A DNA stretch of 13,755 bases from Acholeplasmatales bacterium (lineage in GTDB: Bacteria > Bacillota_I > Bacilli_A > Acholeplasmatales > Anaeroplasmataceae). Below, in pieces: positions 1 through 7,091 of the stretch. The stretch spans positions 1 through 13,755 of the forward strand of contig CAAGJD010000188.1 in assembly GCA_900770055.1 (NCBI GenBank), read 5' to 3'. Within the stretch, counting starts at the first letter, position 1, and every line of letters begins with the position of its first letter. A program made the translations under genes and the position numbers. The notes below the pieces were generated by a model. That model did not search any database. It worked only from the letters and a program-made list of their open reading frames with translations, and had not been told where the DNA came from.

Positions 1-106
1 TATTATTATTTTTATTAAAAAGATAATTGACAAAATATCAGTATTAACTTGGATATCTCGTTTTAGATATAGTCCTGTATTTATGGCTATGATGTTATTT
101 TAGGGT

Positions 107-313
107 TTAGAGATTAATATACAATTTCCTAATAAATAAAAATAACGCATCTTCTAAATAAGAAAGAGAAGTACGATTGTAACACTCTATGGCAAGTGCC
201 TTTAGATATAAAATTTCAGGAGTTTCCTCAAGTTTATTAATTTCTATATATCTAAATATCTCTAAATATTCCTCATTGTTAAACATTTCTTTAATAGCTT
301 TTATATGATTCAT
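107..313 (-). CDS. Short TPR-like hypothetical protein, possibly truncated
   Basis: This 68-residue ORF is not recognised as a named family. Residues about 5-58 alternate helix-forming stretches (NNEEYLEIFRYIE, then PEILYLKALAIECY, then YLEDALFLF), a spacing that resembles one tetratricopeptide-like helical hairpin plus a partial second. There is no signal peptide. The ATG is preceded by an AGGGTG ribosome site and lies 12 nt downstream of the DUF523 stop, so the two are probably co-transcribed. The protein stops abruptly after IRKLYINL. Another minus-strand frame is then open from about position 99 to the window edge, so the ORF may be the front half of a frameshifted longer gene. The coding call is moderate and no function is assigned. 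Confidence 0.45.
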   Translation of the reverse strand: MNHIKAIKEMFNNEEYLEIFRYIEINKLEETPEILYLKALAIECYNRTSLSYLEDALFLFIRKLYINL

Positions 314-325
314 ATTGTCACCCTA

Positions 326-769
326 TTATCTATTAAGAAGTATTTCTATTTCATTTTCGCTATAGCATTTTATGCCGTTTTGAGTCAATAATCTTGTAGT
401 AATTCCCATACCAGCAATTTTATTACCAGAAAAAGTGCCATCATAAATTTTATTAACTCCACAGGATGGTGAGCTTTCCTTTAATAAAGCTAGCTTAATA
501 TTATTATCTATAGCTATTTTTAAAGCTGTTTCTGCACCCTTATTAAATTGATGTGTAACATCTAAACCTGTTAAACTAAATACTAAATCAGTATTAAGTC
601 TAATCTCACTAGGATTTCTAGGAATAGTTAAACCTCCCATTGACTCAGGACAAATAACAAATATTTCATATTTCTCCTTAATTTTTTCAATAAGAGGAAT
701 ATAATTATTTCCACCATTATATTTAGTATTATTTCCTAATAAGCAGCCTGAAACTAATAGTTTTTCCAT
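326..769 (-). CDS. DUF523 family protein (TudS-like iron-sulfur desulfurase family)
   Basis: The protein has 147 residues, the usual DUF523 length. Visible family marks are VSGCLLG (residues 6-12), the cysteine in CPE (C40), the GGLTIPRNPSE stretch (45-55) and LLKESSPSCG (95-104, with C103). The three cysteines C9, C40 and C103 are positioned like the [4Fe-4S] ligands of 2-thiouracil desulfurase TudS, a characterised member of this family. The real substrate here is unknown, and a role in thiolated-base or sulfur metabolism is inference. I chose the ATG at 769 because GGAGGTAA sits immediately upstream. A further ATG at 811 lies inside the probable -10 box of the promoter and would put poorly conserved residues in front. 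It is followed closely by the small TPR-like ORF. Confidence 0.85.
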   Translation of the reverse strand: MEKLLVSGCLLGNNTKYNGGNNYIPLIEKIKEKYEIFVICPESMGGLTIPRNPSEIRLNTDLVFSLTGLDVTHQFNKGAETALKIAIDNNIKLALLKESSPSCGVNKIYDGTFSGNKIAGMGITTRLLTQNGIKCYSENEIEILLNR

Positions 770-809
770 ATTACCTCCAAAAAGAAAAAAATGCTGTATA
801 ACCAATTTC

Positions 810-837
810 ATTATACAACATTTAAAACAAATTTAAA
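810..837 (-). promoter_or_regulatory. Probable promoter of the DUF523 gene
   Basis: On the minus strand a perfect TATAAT (815 to 810) has a weak -35 candidate TTTAAA (837 to 832) 16 nt upstream. The -35 candidate overlaps the stop codon of the DUF4956 gene. Transcription would start near 803, about 34 nt before the chosen ATG at 769. This agrees with the shorter start of the DUF523 protein. Confidence 0.5.
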
Positions 838-1516
838 GTTCTTGATTGATATTTTCAAGTATATTAATCATAACCTCTAGGTTACCATTACGAATTCTTA
901 TTTCATCAATAAATTCTTTTTCTAGCTTTGGATCAAGTAATGCTATTTTATATGTTAATTGAAACATACTTCCTAGATTAGTTGTTTTAACCTTTATAAG
1001 CTCAGCTGATTTAGTATATTTTTTAAATACATCATCAAATACATTAGTGTAATTTAGATTTTCAGGAATTACTATTCTTAATGTCTTATTAATAGTATCT
1101 ACTTTAGGCTCTAATATCCTTGTTACCTGTAAAATAATTAAAATTAATCCACAAATAACTACAAAACAAACAGCATAAGCAATATAGCCCATACCTAAGG
1201 CTAAGCCTGTAGTCATCGCAATAAAAATAATACATATCTCTCTTGCAGAGCCCTGAGCTGATCTAAACCTTACAAGTGAAAATGCTCCAGCAACGGCAAT
1301 ACCAGCACCTAAATTACCATTAACTAGCATTATAACCATTGCGACACTTACAGGTATTAATGCTGTAGAAACAAAAAAGCTTTTTGTTGAATTTGATTTA
1401 AAATAACACATAAATGAGAATATAGCTCCTAATATGATTGCTGAAAATATAATAATAAAAAATATTTCAACAGTTATTTCTGTGCTACTAAAGATTGATT
1501 TGAATAATTCATCCAT
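833..1516 (-). CDS. DUF4956 family membrane protein
   Basis: This 227-residue integral membrane protein has about four hydrophobic segments (roughly 16-36, 48-66, 93-108 and 110-130). Between the second and third lies the DUF4956 hallmark GNLGAGIAVAGAFSLVRFRS (67-86), followed by AQGSARE. After residue 134 comes a soluble, mixed-charge C-terminal domain. The biochemical role of the family is not established. It is repeatedly encoded next to VTC-domain polyphosphate-polymerase-like proteins, as here, which suggests a membrane partner for the VTC protein. The ATG has a strong AAGGAGG site 7 nt upstream, inside the 3' end of the VTC gene, and the two frames overlap by 43 nt. This suggests translational coupling. 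Confidence 0.85.
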   Translation of the reverse strand: MDELFKSIFSSTEITVEIFFIIIFSAIILGAIFSFMCYFKSNSTKSFFVSTALIPVSVAMVIMLVNGNLGAGIAVAGAFSLVRFRSAQGSAREICIIFIAMTTGLALGMGYIAYAVCFVVICGLILIILQVTRILEPKVDTINKTLRIVIPENLNYTNVFDDVFKKYTKSAELIKVKTTNLGSMFQLTYKIALLDPKLEKEFIDEIRIRNGNLEVMINILENINQEL

Positions 1517-2187
1517 ACAAGTTCCTCCTTATTTTTAATTATTTCATATGCTCTTTTATATTTTGAAAATGATGATTTATATATTTTATTATCGCTTAAA
1601 AGCTTTACAAGCCATAAAGGCATAGCATCAGGAATTTTAATTTCCATTAGTATTGTTCCTTCATTAATTATTCGGTTGCCACCAAGAGTATTTGATAAAG
1701 TTAAATCATCTATTCTAAACCTAACATTTCTGTCAAATGTTATTCTTAATTCTCTTTCACTACCATAAGCTTCTCTATCATATAGTAATAAACATTTAGG
1801 CTTTATACCAGAATACACACTTTTAAAATAATCTATTTCTTTGCCGATTTGAGTTTTATTATCATATGATAAATCTGAAGCATTATTAATAGCGATTCTT
1901 CTTTTACTAACTATGCCATCATATTTTCTTTTAATTTCTAAAAACAATATTTTACCATCTTCATATAAGCCATAGCTTCTTATTCTAAGTTTTTCCTTGA
2001 AGGCTTCTCCTTCGATAGAATTTCTTATAATTAGATAATCATCTGTATCATAATAAAGACTTTGAATTGTCTGTTCCTTATATTCTTCTTTTACTAAATG
2101 ATTTTTAATTTCTGAAATAATTTTGTTATATATTTCTTCGTTAATTACATATTTTAGTTCATATCGTTTAAAAACATAATTAATCAT
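1474..2187 (-). CDS. VTC domain protein (polyphosphate polymerase-like)
   Basis: This 237-residue soluble protein belongs to the VTC branch of the triphosphate tunnel metalloenzymes. The tunnel residues appear in order: KRYELKYVI (7-14, E10 and K12), SLYYDT (43-48), KEKLRIRSYG (64-73), FLEIKRKYDG with SKRR (82-97), LLYDREAY (134-141), RITFDRNVRFR (148-158), MEIKIPDAMP (181-190) and SSFSKYKRAYE (205-215). These alternating acidic and basic residues line the triphosphate tunnel in the family and bind polyphosphate or NTP plus a divalent metal. The yeast relatives make polyphosphate, but activity of this bacterial form is inferred. No membrane segment is present, so anchoring by the DUF4956 partner just downstream is plausible. 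The ribosome site is weak (GGGAAGTG, about 6 nt from the ATG). Confidence 0.85.
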   Translation of the reverse strand: MINYVFKRYELKYVINEEIYNKIISEIKNHLVKEEYKEQTIQSLYYDTDDYLIIRNSIEGEAFKEKLRIRSYGLYEDGKILFLEIKRKYDGIVSKRRIAINNASDLSYDNKTQIGKEIDYFKSVYSGIKPKCLLLYDREAYGSERELRITFDRNVRFRIDDLTLSNTLGGNRIINEGTILMEIKIPDAMPLWLVKLLSDNKIYKSSFSKYKRAYEIIKNKEELVWMNYSNQSLVAQK

Positions 2188-2318
2188 TTAGTCACTTCCC
2201 ATCTTCACAATATATATTAACTACAAATATAAAATCACATTTTATTGGAAATGTAAATAAATTATAAGAAAAATAACTTAAGAAAAAGACATTAAAAGAA
2301 CAAAACCTCTAAATCTAG

Positions 2319-2367
2319 TATAATGGAGTTGCTAAGACCATTAATAAATTAGTGGTGATTTTTTATG
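2319..2367 (+). promoter_or_regulatory. Possible relic promoter and start region of a plus-strand gene
   Basis: A TATAAT box (2319-2324) is followed by AGTGGTGA (2351-2358) and an ATG at 2365. The frame from this ATG stops after nine codons (2392). Shifting frame at that point reads on as NDVVDCSKSYIALTVTHPII before another stop at 2456. This looks like the damaged 5' end of a gene, either of the recombinase remnant or of another lost gene. No good -35 element is visible. Confidence 0.3.
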
Positions 2368-2415
2368 TTAGATTATACAATTGTTAATTTTTAACGATGT
2401 AGTAGATTGTTCAAA

Positions 2416-2806
2416 ATCCTACATAGCTTTGACCGTAACACATCCTATAATATCATAGAATTGTACTTAAATAAAGAGAATGAGAATGAAAAATAGAATA
2501 AAATAAGAAAGTACTTTATTAGTGGCAAATGACAAAAATCTTCTTATTTTTTTAATTTTTGATATAGCACTTCAAATATTATCATTTGTTGCAGGAAATG
2601 AAAGAAACAATATTTTTCAAAAACAATCAGAAGATATTAAAATAACTAGCGAAATTTTAGAAATCTTTAAGAAATATAAAAACAAAAAATGTTCCTATAA
2701 AGAGGCACATAAAGCAAGTTCATTATCTCACGGAACATTTTATAATTATTATAGAATTTTTTTTAAAATAATAGTTAGTTTTTCAATCTATTCATCTAAA
2801 AAATAG
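2416..2806 (+). pseudogene. Decayed serine recombinase (resolvase) remnant
   Basis: This is the only plus-strand gene material in the window. From the GTG at 2522 one frame encodes NDKNLL, IALQILSFVAGNERNNIFQK and, at the end, YKEAHKASSLSHGTFYNYYR. These match the end of the catalytic domain, the long E helix (LQILSFVAENERxNI-type) and the C-terminal helix-turn-helix of resolvase/invertase-type serine recombinases. The two codons before the GTG read LL and fit the family's MPLLDT motif. Further upstream, in another frame, HSFDR...YNIIELY (from 2422) resembles the family's SxDRLGRNYxEII region. At least one frameshift and one stop (2494) separate the parts, and the N-terminal Y-R-V-S motif with the catalytic serine is not visible. 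The tail overlaps the spoVT-like gene by 19 nt. The 2522-2806 portion could still be translated, but without the active site it cannot recombine DNA. Confidence 0.65.
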
Positions 2807-3306
2807 CTTAAATAATCTATTATAATATTTATTGCTTCCTTATGGTTTTTAGTAATTATTGGACTTACTGCACAAATATAACCATAAAGCTCATAATTGG
2901 CATATATTTTTTCAATATATAACTCTCCATCAATAAATACATCATCTACTATACTAATATTAAGTCTATTTGAAAGCTCTCTTTTAACTAAATTATCAAT
3001 TCTTTGAATTAAAGAATTTGATACTAAATCACCTTGATTAATATTATCAACAGTTGATGAGATTACCTTAGCAGTATCAAATAAAATAAGGCCTACTCCA
3101 TATGATTTTGTAATTGAATTAATTAAAGCATTAATTGAAGTAATATCCTGTTCTAATGGATGATATTTTTCTAGAATAATTCTATTATCATTAATAAATA
3201 TATCAACCATATCACCACTAGTTATTTTCATTCTTTTTCTTATTTCTTTAGGTATTACTACTCTACCTAATTCATCTAATCTTCTTACAACACCAGTTTC
3301 CTTCAT
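2788..3306 (-). CDS. spoVT: SpoVT/AbrB-type transition-state regulator
   Basis: This 172-residue protein is close to the length of Bacillus subtilis SpoVT (178). Residues 1-50 form the AbrB-type swapped-hairpin DNA-binding domain, with the near-invariant start MKETGVVRRLDELGRVVIPK (1-20) followed by EIRKRMKI and GD. Residues about 55-172 form the GAF-like C-terminal domain expected for SpoVT and not present in the short AbrB. In Bacillus, SpoVT controls forespore genes under sigma-G, so sporulation capacity of the host is likely though not proven. The ATG follows a GGAGTGA ribosome site that lies in one arm of a 14-bp inverted repeat, which suggests regulated translation or autoregulation. 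It is downstream of the enzyme I-like gene and convergent with the recombinase remnant. It may be a SpoVT-family paralogue rather than the strict orthologue. Confidence 0.85.
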   Translation of the reverse strand: MKETGVVRRLDELGRVVIPKEIRKRMKITSGDMVDIFINDNRIILEKYHPLEQDITSINALINSITKSYGVGLILFDTAKVISSTVDNINQGDLVSNSLIQRIDNLVKRELSNRLNISIVDDVFIDGELYIEKIYANYELYGYICAVSPIITKNHKEAINIIIDYLSYFLDE

Positions 3307-3309
3307 AAA

Positions 3310-3361
3310 AAAATCACTCCATATTTGTCAAAACTTGGCAACTATATTATGGAGTGATTTT
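3310..3361 (-). promoter_or_regulatory. Inverted repeat occluding the spoVT-like ribosome site, terminator-like
   Basis: In the 62-nt gap between the enzyme I-like and spoVT-like genes, positions 3310-3323 and 3348-3361 are perfectly complementary (14 bp, loop 24 nt). Read on the minus strand, the second arm contains the GGAGTGA ribosome site and is followed by seven T residues directly before the ATG. The structure could therefore end transcripts from the upstream gene and hide the ribosome site in any read-through mRNA. The loop holds two copies of TTGNCAA (TTGCCAA and TTGACAA), which could be protein-binding half-sites or part of an internal promoter. Confidence 0.6.
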
Positions 3362-3368
3362 AATTATT

Positions 3369-4874
3369 TTATTCTTTTTTTTCAATAAATTCTGTAAATG
3401 TTAAATTAAGAGTTTGAATAAGAGATGGACATATTGATAGATTTTTAATACCAATATCATAAAGTCTTAGAGCAACACGTTTAATTGAAGCATGCTCACC
3501 ACAAACTGATAAAGTAATATTATGCTTATTACAATGATTAACAACTGTAGATATTTTTTTAATTAAATCATCTAAATAAACATCAACTGTATCTCCTTGA
3601 TGTTCTCTATCAATTTTATACAAATCCTTAGTTAGATCATTAGTACCAATTGAAATAAAATCAACATCAACAAAATCATTTATATTTTCAAGTGCCATTT
3701 TAGTTTCAAGCATCATACCAATTTGAGGTTTTTTAAGATTATACTCTTGTTGTAATCTTAATACCCAGTTTTTTAAATAATTATATTCCGCAACTGATTC
3801 AATCATCGGAAACATAATTTTAACATTGTCATAGGTATTTGCAGACATAATAGCAATTACCTGAGATTCAAATATTTCAGGATTATTTTTATAATTATCA
3901 ATTCCCTTTTTACTTGTTGTTAAATAAGATATTTTCTTATCATCACCAACATCAAAGGTTCTAAAACAAATAGGCATATTCTTACAAATATTAATAGCCT
4001 TAGAATAAATATCTAATTGTTCTTCTATAGTATAAGGTCTATCAGAATTCATAAATATTATTTCTGTTCTAAATAAGCCTACTCCATCAAATCCATATTC
4101 AATAACATTATTAAGCTCTAAAATATTTCCAACATTAGCTAAAAATAAATATCCATCATGCTTAACAGCCTTTTTATCAAAGGAATTTTTTCTTTGAATT
4201 TGATCTAGATATCTATTTATATCCATATTATCAGGATTAACAATGACTACCTCATGTCTAGTATCTAATATTACTGTATCATTTGGGTTGATTTCACAAT
4301 CACAAATACAATAAGGTATATCCCAGCTTCTACATAAAATAGCAGAATGAGAGGTATAACCACCCTCCTTTGCAATAACACCTAACACATGCTCATGAAG
4401 GTTTATAATTAAAGAAGGATATAATTTATCAACATATAAAATATAGTGCTCATCTAAAGCTAATATGTCTTTATTATTTAAATTAAAAATAATACGCTGT
4501 AAAACATCTTCCATATCAGAGGCTCTTTCTCTTAAATAGGCAGAGGGAGATTCACTTATTTGTGATAAATAATCCTCAATAACTACCTCTACTGCCTCTA
4601 AGGCTGACATACCACTTAAAATAAAGGATTTTACTCTTTTATTTAAGTCAGGATCCTTTACCATTAGCTCTTGAATATCTAAATAATCCTTTAGATTCTT
4701 TTCCTTTTTCTTTAAGATGTTAATTTGTTCTAAACAAAGCTTTATTGCGTTATTAAATTTAATAATTTCATCCTCAGATGAGATAATTTCTTCGCTATTA
4801 TCATCATCTATTAATGCTTTAACAGAGCCTATTGTATAGCCCTCGGATAAAACCTTTTTAATTTGATACCTCAT
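3369..4874 (-). CDS. Divergent enzyme I-like PEP-dependent phosphotransferase
   Basis: This protein has 501 residues, against about 570 for typical PTS enzyme I. The phosphohistidine loop GGYTSHSAI (171-179, H176) matches the GGxTSH motif of enzyme I. The PEP-binding barrel shows GVGLFRTE (264-271), RTFDVG with DK (305-313), FPMIES (355-360), GMMLE (386-390), SIGTNDLT (408-415), IDRE (421-424) and VCGE with the catalytic cysteine C458. Most PEP ligands are therefore kept. Missing are the NPxLGxR stretch expected after RTFDVG (replaced by SKKGIDNYKNNPE), the canonical GEMAGD, and about 30 C-terminal residues. The ATG at 4874 has AGGAG eight nt upstream; the in-frame TTG at 4895 is rejected because that ribosome site would lie inside it. 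It follows the phosphodiesterase gene by 4 nt. No HPr or EII gene is nearby, so it may be a regulatory or paralogous enzyme I. Confidence 0.8.
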   Translation of the reverse strand: MRYQIKKVLSEGYTIGSVKALIDDDNSEEIISSEDEIIKFNNAIKLCLEQINILKKKEKNLKDYLDIQELMVKDPDLNKRVKSFILSGMSALEAVEVVIEDYLSQISESPSAYLRERASDMEDVLQRIIFNLNNKDILALDEHYILYVDKLYPSLIINLHEHVLGVIAKEGGYTSHSAILCRSWDIPYCICDCEINPNDTVILDTRHEVVIVNPDNMDINRYLDQIQRKNSFDKKAVKHDGYLFLANVGNILELNNVIEYGFDGVGLFRTEIIFMNSDRPYTIEEQLDIYSKAINICKNMPICFRTFDVGDDKKISYLTTSKKGIDNYKNNPEIFESQVIAIMSANTYDNVKIMFPMIESVAEYNYLKNWVLRLQQEYNLKKPQIGMMLETKMALENINDFVDVDFISIGTNDLTKDLYKIDREHQGDTVDVYLDDLIKKISTVVNHCNKHNITLSVCGEHASIKRVALRLYDIGIKNLSICPSLIQTLNLTFTEFIEKKE

Positions 4875-4878
4875 ATAA

Positions 4879-6174
4879 TCAACTCCTAAAAACAATTAAT
4901 GGAACAACCATCTCATCAATCGAATTCCCAGCATGATGACTTTTCATAATAAAATCATCATCTTTAAACATAAAATAATAATCATTACTAGTCACTGCTA
5001 AGCAATCACCAATAAAATCATCAATTCTTTCATTTACTCTACTTGCGTATTTATAGCCTAAATAATTATAGGCTTCTTCTTTATTAATTTTGCAATAAAT
5101 TCCTTCAAATAGCATAAAATATTTATTAAATAAATCTTCCATACCATCTTTAATTTTAAATGAGACACATCTTGCATCATTTTGTGGCAAACGTTCTAAG
5201 GTATTCATTAATCCTTTACATTCATATAGTCTTATAGGCTTTACAGGTGTATGTCCATGATCAGCAGTAATAATAAGTAATGTATTTTTTGGTAAACAAT
5301 TAATATATTTTTCTAGTTTTTTATTTATATCTAATAAACATATTTTAGCTTCATCACTATAAGTACCATATTCATGCATAATACCATCAGGATTAGTCCA
5401 ATAAACATATTGAATTTGTTTACCATTATGCTTTAAATATTTTTTACTAATGCTTAAAACCTCATTAATATTACCTTTAGAATTCTTAAAGTCTGGTTCA
5501 ATACTATAACCATTTACAGAAAGCTCCTCATAAAACATCTTATAGGGCATTTTATCATAGCCTGTTACCATTGTAGGCTCTTTTGTATAATAATCTATGC
5601 CATTAAATAATATAATACTTCTATTTAGTTCTTTAAAATAATTATGCCAACCAGTCCAACCGCTTTCAATTGGTAGTAAACCTGATTTGATTGTAGTTAA
5701 TGCTGCAGCGGTAGTTGAAGGAAACGGAGCTTCAATATCCTTTATTTTATGTTTAACTAAAAATGAATCATTAGCTACATTTTTAGCCAATACATTGCTG
5801 CCAAGTCCATCTAATATTAGTAATATTACATTATCATAGGATTTATCAAATAATTCATTATAAATAGCTAATTCATCTTCATCTAATTGATAATCATTAT
5901 TATAATTTTTCTTTATTGAATTAATAATACTGATAATACCAGGCTTAGTAATTTTATATTCATTATTAAAATTATCAAGCTTTATTAAATCAATATTATC
6001 CTTAAGCTCATAGCTTAATAACACATTATCACTATCTTTATTTAATAATATTGATAAATGAAGAGGCTTAATAGGATTATATCCTAAATTTAATAAATTA
6101 GTATATTCATTATAGAATTCTATTTCATCACTACATAATAATAATCTATAATCTTCTTTTTGATATTCTTCCAT
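4879..6174 (-). CDS. Alkaline-phosphatase-superfamily phosphodiesterase (NPP-like)
   Basis: This 431-residue protein carries the metal and nucleophile motifs of the type I phosphodiesterase/nucleotide pyrophosphatase branch. They are LLILDGLG (118-125, D122), FPSTTAAALTTIKSG (151-165, nucleophile Thr154 or Thr155), NPDGIMHEYG (261-270, D263 and H267), ITADHGH (302-308, D305 and H306) and SHHAGNS (412-418). There is no signal peptide or membrane segment, so it should act in the cytoplasm, unlike most NPP enzymes. About 110 residues precede the catalytic domain and are not recognised. The substrate cannot be read from sequence; nucleotide-sugar, phosphodiester or phosphonate substrates all fit. 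Its ATG overlaps the stop of the PHP gene by one base (TAATG), with GGAGG 11 nt upstream inside the PHP gene, so translation is probably coupled. Confidence 0.8.
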   Translation of the reverse strand: MEEYQKEDYRLLLCSDEIEFYNEYTNLLNLGYNPIKPLHLSILLNKDSDNVLLSYELKDNIDLIKLDNFNNEYKITKPGIISIINSIKKNYNNDYQLDEDELAIYNELFDKSYDNVILLILDGLGSNVLAKNVANDSFLVKHKIKDIEAPFPSTTAAALTTIKSGLLPIESGWTGWHNYFKELNRSIILFNGIDYYTKEPTMVTGYDKMPYKMFYEELSVNGYSIEPDFKNSKGNINEVLSISKKYLKHNGKQIQYVYWTNPDGIMHEYGTYSDEAKICLLDINKKLEKYINCLPKNTLLIITADHGHTPVKPIRLYECKGLMNTLERLPQNDARCVSFKIKDGMEDLFNKYFMLFEGIYCKINKEEAYNYLGYKYASRVNERIDDFIGDCLAVTSNDYYFMFKDDDFIMKSHHAGNSIDEMVVPLIVFRS

Positions 6175-7010
6175 TAATGCTTAACCTCCATTTTAGGTAA
6201 TACATTAATGCCAAGATTTTCTGCAAATTCTATTGCCATTTGGACTGTTTTATTTCCTAAATGAAGAGGGTTATGAGCATCAGCACCAATAATTATTTTT
6301 AAATCCTTATAGGTTCTAGCAATTTCCCAAAACTTTTTATAAGGGTATAAATAATTATCACTATCAGGATATCCATGATTTAAGGAATTTTTAATTCCAT
6401 TAGCGTTAATCTCTAAATATACATCATATTTAATAGCTGCCTCACAAATCATTTTCGTAGCTTTTACACATAAATCATCAAATTCTCTAATTCCCTGTCT
6501 TGATTTATAAGCATACATAAATAAATCAGGATGAACTAAACAATTGAAAATACCTTCACTCATTGCCATAATTGCAACATTTACATAATCCATGACATTA
6601 GTGTAATCAATACTGTCATAGCTATTGACTATTTTACCATTTCTATCCTCAAAATAATGGATACCAACATTAAGATAATCTGCATTTTTTCTAAGCATTT
6701 TATAAAATTCTATTTGTTTTGGTAAATATTCTGTTTCAAAAGCTTTAAGAATTTTAATTTTATTTCCAAACTTCTTTTTCGCCTCATCTATATCATCCAA
6801 ATATTGATATGCTGTATCAATGCTCATATTTTCTTGACACCAGTTATCTATATAGCTTTCCTCATCCATAAAGTGCTTTGGTATTGGGGCGTGATCAGAC
6901 ATGCCAATTTCCTCAAAGCCTAATTCAATAGCTTTTTTTATATAATCCATTACTGTACCAATCGCATGATTACAATAATAAGTATGAGTATGATAATTAT
7001 TTTTTAGCAT
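6174..7010 (-). CDS. PHP-domain phosphatase, histidinol-phosphatase (HisK/HisJ) family
   Basis: This 278-residue protein has the full PHP metal-binding set: HTHT (7-10), SDHAP (38-42), ETEYL (92-96), GIHYF (116-120), LVHPDLF (158-164), EINANG (200-205) and IGADAHNPLHLG (241-252). Length and motif order fit the HisK-type L-histidinol-phosphate phosphatase. No other histidine-biosynthesis gene is present. Its neighbours are a second phosphoesterase and an enzyme I-like protein, so another phosphomonoester substrate is equally possible, and no gene symbol is given. It opens a three- or four-gene unit. The ATG has a GGGGGTG ribosome site 7 nt upstream and an extended -10 promoter 25-30 nt upstream. 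Confidence 0.8.
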   Translation of the reverse strand: MLKNNYHTHTYYCNHAIGTVMDYIKKAIELGFEEIGMSDHAPIPKHFMDEESYIDNWCQENMSIDTAYQYLDDIDEAKKKFGNKIKILKAFETEYLPKQIEFYKMLRKNADYLNVGIHYFEDRNGKIVNSYDSIDYTNVMDYVNVAIMAMSEGIFNCLVHPDLFMYAYKSRQGIREFDDLCVKATKMICEAAIKYDVYLEINANGIKNSLNHGYPDSDNYLYPYKKFWEIARTYKDLKIIIGADAHNPLHLGNKTVQMAIEFAENLGINVLPKMEVKH

Positions 7011-7034
7011 AAAAAAACACCCCCATAATCATAT

Positions 7035-7043
7035 ATTATAACA
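7035..7043 (-). promoter_or_regulatory. Extended -10 promoter of the PHP-phosphodiesterase-enzyme I unit
   Basis: The minus strand reads TGTTATAAT (7043 to 7035), an extended -10 with a perfect TATAAT. No convincing -35 hexamer is found 16-18 nt upstream, where the T-rich tail of the preceding terminator lies. Initiation near 7028 would give a leader of about 17 nt carrying the GGGGGTG ribosome site. Confidence 0.5.
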
Positions 7044-7055
7044 TTATTAATTGTA

Positions 7056-7087
7056 AAAAGAAATGACGGCTTATAAAAAACCGTCAT
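7056..7087 (-). terminator. Intrinsic terminator after rlmI
   Basis: On the minus strand, 4 nt after the rlmI stop, a 7-bp stem ATGACGG/CCGTCAT (7087-7081 with 7069-7063, loop 11 nt) is followed by TTTCTTTTT. This closes the ABC-DUF3320-GH105-rlmI unit and separates it from the PHP unit. Confidence 0.8.
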
Positions 7088-7091
7088 AAAA

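Noticed and set aside
27..55. TTGACA on the plus strand as a promoter
   Set aside because: The hexamer 17 nt downstream is TGGATA, a poor -10, and no plus-strand gene follows.
3328..3345. TTGACA in the hairpin loop as a -35 box for the spoVT-like gene
   Set aside because: A matching -10 would fall at the ATG and start transcription inside the coding region.
4875..4895. Upstream TTG start for the enzyme I-like protein
   Set aside because: It would place the AGGAG ribosome site inside the coding sequence and overlap the preceding gene; the ATG at 4874 has correct spacing.
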